Source: Chloroflexota bacterium
Lineage (GTDB): Bacteria; Chloroflexota; UBA6077; CF-72
Direction of reading: 5' to 3'
DNA length: 8,057 nucleotides
Assembly (NCBI GenBank): GCA_019247135.1
Contig: JAFAPL010000893.1
Location: 1 to 8,057, forward strand
This document shows positions 6,417-8,057 of this stretch, one piece after another; position 1 is the stretch's first letter; every line of letters begins with the position of its first letter. The translations under genes were made by a program, and so were the position numbers. The notes beneath the pieces are model-generated. The model saw only the letters and a list, made by a program, of their open reading frames with translations. It was not told the origin of the DNA and did not search any database.

Positions 6417-7175
6417 CTAGAACGGCGGCCAGGGGACGTTGCGGTACGGATCGAGCTGAGGAAAGCACGGGTTCGCCAGCAGGCGATCCCAGCGCATGAA
6501 CACCGCCGCTAGCTCGTCTTCCGACATCAGCGGCCGCAGTCGCGCACGCATCTTCGAGACCCGCGCAGGCGTGTAGCGAAACTCGCCCAACTGTCCCAGC
6601 AGGTCCGACGGAATCGGCTCACCACAAAAATCCCAGATGACCGTACGCAGTTTCGGCACGTGGTGAAACGTCAGTCCGTGATCGATGCCCCAGACATGTC
6701 CGCGAACGTCGAGCAGGCAGTGACCGCCTTTGCGGTCCGCGTTGTTCGTCAGCAGATCGAACACCGCGATGCGCTTGAGCTCGCACTCGTGTGATTGACG
6801 CAGCCGATCGAATTGCGCGGAGGCGTCCGTTCGGGGCTGTACATAGAGCTGCAGGCTGCCGATCCCATGCGGTCCATCCTCACGGATCACGGTCGGCGGA
6901 ACGACATCCCAGCCAAGCTCGTCCGAAAACGCGTACGCGGCCACCTCACGCTTGTAGAGCGTGCCGCTGGGAAAATCGCGCAACGGCACCTCACCCCGAC
7001 GCGGCTTGTAGACGCCGTAACAGCAGTCGCCGTTCTGGTCTTTCAACAACGCGGCGAAGGTGTAGTTCGAACCCCACGGGATGAGCTCGATGCCTTCGAT
7101 CGTGCCACGCTCGAGCAGCGGGAACGGGTCCTCTGGGAAGGGGGCCGGCTCCGACATCAGCAGCGTGGGCGCCAT
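6417..7175 (-). CDS. SCO1664-family protein with PI3/4-kinase-like fold
   Basis: A 252-residue cytoplasmic protein of the family called SCO1664 after its Streptomyces member. I recall this family as distantly related to phosphatidylinositol 3-/4-kinases and found mainly in Actinobacteria and Chloroflexi. Its substrate is not established. Kinase-like features are visible: Lys57 in YGVYKPRRGE as the likely ATP-binding lysine, Glu77 in YKREVAAY as its possible partner, Asp147 in LLTNNADRKGGH as the catalytic-loop aspartate, and Asp165 in GIDHGLTFH as the metal-binding aspartate. The C-terminus NVPWPPF is a family signature. The length is typical. The start is the ATG at 7173-7175; the frame extends to a GTG at 7274 without family-like sequence. 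There is no Shine-Dalgarno sequence, but a TACAAT box sits at leaderless spacing. It heads an operon with the hybrid kinase and response regulator. I see none of the family's usual actinobacterial neighbours. Confidence 0.9.
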   Translation of the reverse strand: MAPTLLMSEPAPFPEDPFPLLERGTIEGIELIPWGSNYTFAALLKDQNGDCCYGVYKPRRGEVPLRDFPSGTLYKREVAAYAFSDELGWDVVPPTVIREDGPHGIGSLQLYVQPRTDASAQFDRLRQSHECELKRIAVFDLLTNNADRKGGHCLLDVRGHVWGIDHGLTFHHVPKLRTVIWDFCGEPIPSDLLGQLGEFRYTPARVSKMRARLRPLMSEDELAAVFMRWDRLLANPCFPQLDPYRNVPWPPF

Positions 7176-7181
7176 CGACCG

Positions 7182-7187
7182 ATTGTA
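7182..7187 (-). promoter_or_regulatory. -10 box for a leaderless transcript of the SCO1664-like gene
   Basis: The minus strand reads TACAAT, five of six matches to TATAAT. Six bases separate it from the ATG, so with the last T at -7 the A of the ATG at 7175 is exactly +1. No Shine-Dalgarno sequence is present, which agrees with a leaderless mRNA. No clear -35 box is seen at 16-19 bases. This would be the main promoter of the three-gene signalling operon. Confidence 0.5.
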
Positions 7188-7233
7188 GGCCGAGCCGCGC
7201 CCAGTTCCTCGCGGAGCGGCGGCACTGGAGCCG

Positions 7234-7239
7234 TAAGAT
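7234..7239 (+). promoter_or_regulatory. Possible -10 box for the membrane-protein gene
   Basis: TAAGAT matches TATAAT at four of six positions and ends eight bases before the GTG at 7248. It predicts a transcript start at about 7246-7247, giving a leader of only one or two bases. No -35 box is recognisable at the proper distance, so this is weak. Confidence 0.3.
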
Positions 7240-7247
7240 TTGCGACA

Positions 7248-8027
7248 GTGACGTCGTTTGTCGCGGCAGACCACGCCTGGTCAGCGGGGTGGCTCAATTT
7301 ACGGCGCGGGCTGGCGATCACCCGCCAGCAACCCGAGCTGTATCTGCAGCTCGCGTTCCTGTATTCCGTCCCGCCGCTCGTCGCCGCCGGGCTCGTGCTG
7401 TACGCGCCGAAAGACGTCGGTTGGTATCAGCCGCTCGTCTATCTGTTGCCCGCGATCACGATGGTGGTCGCGCCGGTCGTACTGATGCACGCAGTCGACG
7501 CCGGACGCCTCGGCCAGCGGATCAGCGTGGTCGAAGCGACGCGCCGCGGAGTGCCGTGGGTCCCCCGATACATCTGGACGAACGTCCACACGACGGTGCT
7601 GTTCTGGGTGCCTGTCGGGACGCTAGTGCTGCTGTGGGAGCACACTCCCCTCGGGCCGTGGCTGCCCACCGCGGTATGGGTCGTGGTGATTGGACTCGTC
7701 GCGCTGCACCAGCACGTGCGCACCGTTCTTGCCCCGTACCTCGCCGTGCACGCCGACCTGGACGGGCGACGGGCGACTCTGACCTCATGGCAGCTCGGCG
7801 GCCGACATTTCTGGCACCTGTTGAGCACCTTCGTGCTGGGTTCACTGCCTGTCGCGCTGCCCATCGCCGTCTTTTATCTCCTGGCCGAGCACTTCGGTCC
7901 GAACGCCCTCAGCGCAGCGCTGGTCGCCGCTAGCTGGCAGCTCGGATGGGTCGCCGTCCAGTCGACCCGACCGGTGCTGATTCCCGCGTTGCACACCGCT
8001 TACGAGGACATCTGGCGCGTCGATTGA
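7248..8027 (+). CDS. Six-TM integral membrane protein of unknown function
   Basis: A 259-residue membrane protein; I do not recognise its family firmly. About six hydrophobic helices are visible, at roughly 32-52, 61-81, 110-130, 138-158, 191-212 and 219-236. They follow an N-terminal amphipathic segment, WLNLRRGLAITRQQPE (15-30), which is probably cytoplasmic. The loops contain basic stretches (GQRISVVEATRRG, 89-101) and no catalytic motif that I can name. The general layout, an amphipathic start then six helices, resembles poorly characterised bacterial membrane domains such as those found fused to glycerophosphodiester phosphodiesterases, but this is only a resemblance. The GTG at 7248 is chosen because hydrophobic, family-like sequence begins there. 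The frame is open back to 6795, but that part lies antisense to the SCO1664-like gene. It is divergent from the signalling operon. Confidence 0.85.
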   Translation: MTSFVAADHAWSAGWLNLRRGLAITRQQPELYLQLAFLYSVPPLVAAGLVLYAPKDVGWYQPLVYLLPAITMVVAPVVLMHAVDAGRLGQRISVVEATRRGVPWVPRYIWTNVHTTVLFWVPVGTLVLLWEHTPLGPWLPTAVWVVVIGLVALHQHVRTVLAPYLAVHADLDGRRATLTSWQLGGRHFWHLLSTFVLGSLPVALPIAVFYLLAEHFGPNALSAALVAASWQLGWVAVQSTRPVLIPALHTAYEDIWRVD

Positions 8028-8052
8028 CAGCGCTGGTGGCGGGACCTGTACC
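8024..8052 (+). promoter_or_regulatory. Possible promoter overlapping the membrane-gene stop codon
   Basis: TTGACA (8024-8029) is a perfect -35 hexamer and includes the TGA stop at 8025-8027. After 17 bases comes TGTACC (8047-8052), a poor -10 match of three of six. It would read rightward to a gene beyond the window. The last 30 bases contain nothing else I can identify. Confidence 0.3.
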
Positions 8053-8057
8053 GTTTC

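Larger units (their letters stand above)
7176..7247. promoter_or_regulatory. Divergent promoter region between the signalling operon and the membrane-protein gene
   Basis: Only 72 bases separate the two divergent starts, so both promoters must lie here or inside the opposing gene. Candidate -10 boxes are TACAAT for the left-going operon (7182-7187, minus strand) and TAAGAT for the right-going gene (7234-7239). Neither start codon has a Shine-Dalgarno sequence. With so little room, one regulator could affect both transcripts. I see no clear operator palindrome. Confidence 0.5.

Noticed and set aside
6358..6468. Hybrid kinase start at the GTG at 6468
   Set aside because: It overlaps the upstream gene by 52 bases, lacks a Shine-Dalgarno sequence, and adds a proline-rich stretch of no recognisable kind. 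It cannot be wholly excluded.
6795..7247. N-terminal extension of the membrane protein back to 6795
   Set aside because: It is antisense to the SCO1664-like gene and hydrophilic without family-like sequence. The plausible protein begins at the GTG at 7248.
7176..7274. SCO1664-like protein start at a GTG at 7274
   Set aside because: The extra 33 residues are basic, low in similarity to the family, and would overlap the divergent gene. The ATG at 7175 with the TACAAT box fits better.

Overview
The window is GC-rich DNA with dense, mostly minus-strand genes. It fits a Chloroflexota bacterium or a relative (an actinobacterium is the main alternative). The reasons are a PI3/4-kinase-like protein of the SCO1664 type, which I recall as almost confined to Actinobacteria and Chloroflexi; a multi-receiver hybrid histidine kinase with a 7-TM sensor; a secreted repeat protein of a type common in Actinobacteria; and several starts that look leaderless. 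The phylum is an inference.

Layout. 1-1025 (minus): the purQ-purL pair of purine synthesis, joined by a 4-base ATGA overlap, with purL cut by the window edge. 1026-1511: a divergent spacer of about 490 bases with no convincing gene, only a weak 85-codon ORF. 1512-3179 (plus): a secreted protein with a signal peptide, an N-terminal domain and three tandem repeats of about 127 residues. It converges on the next block across 23 bases that contain a small hairpin. 3203-7175 (minus): a likely three-gene operon, read from right to left: a SCO1664-like kinase-fold protein, a 7-TM/GAF/HisKA/HATPase histidine kinase with two C-terminal receivers, and a single-domain response regulator that overlaps it by 4 bases. 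7248-8027 (plus): a six-TM membrane protein of unknown function, divergent from the operon across 72 bases. The last 30 bases hold a possible promoter for a gene beyond the window.

How the genes work together. PurQ supplies ammonia to PurL in the FGAM synthase step; purS, the usual third subunit gene, is not next to purQ here. The sensor kinase and lone receiver form a signalling module with three receivers but no HPt or DNA-binding output domain in the window, so its output lies elsewhere. The kinase-fold protein heading this operon is the least usual association seen. I found no mobile element, CRISPR array, tRNA or rRNA, and no clearly new system. The most notable points are the signalling operon, the secreted repeat protein, and the recurring -10-box/start-codon geometry at purQ and the kinase-fold gene.
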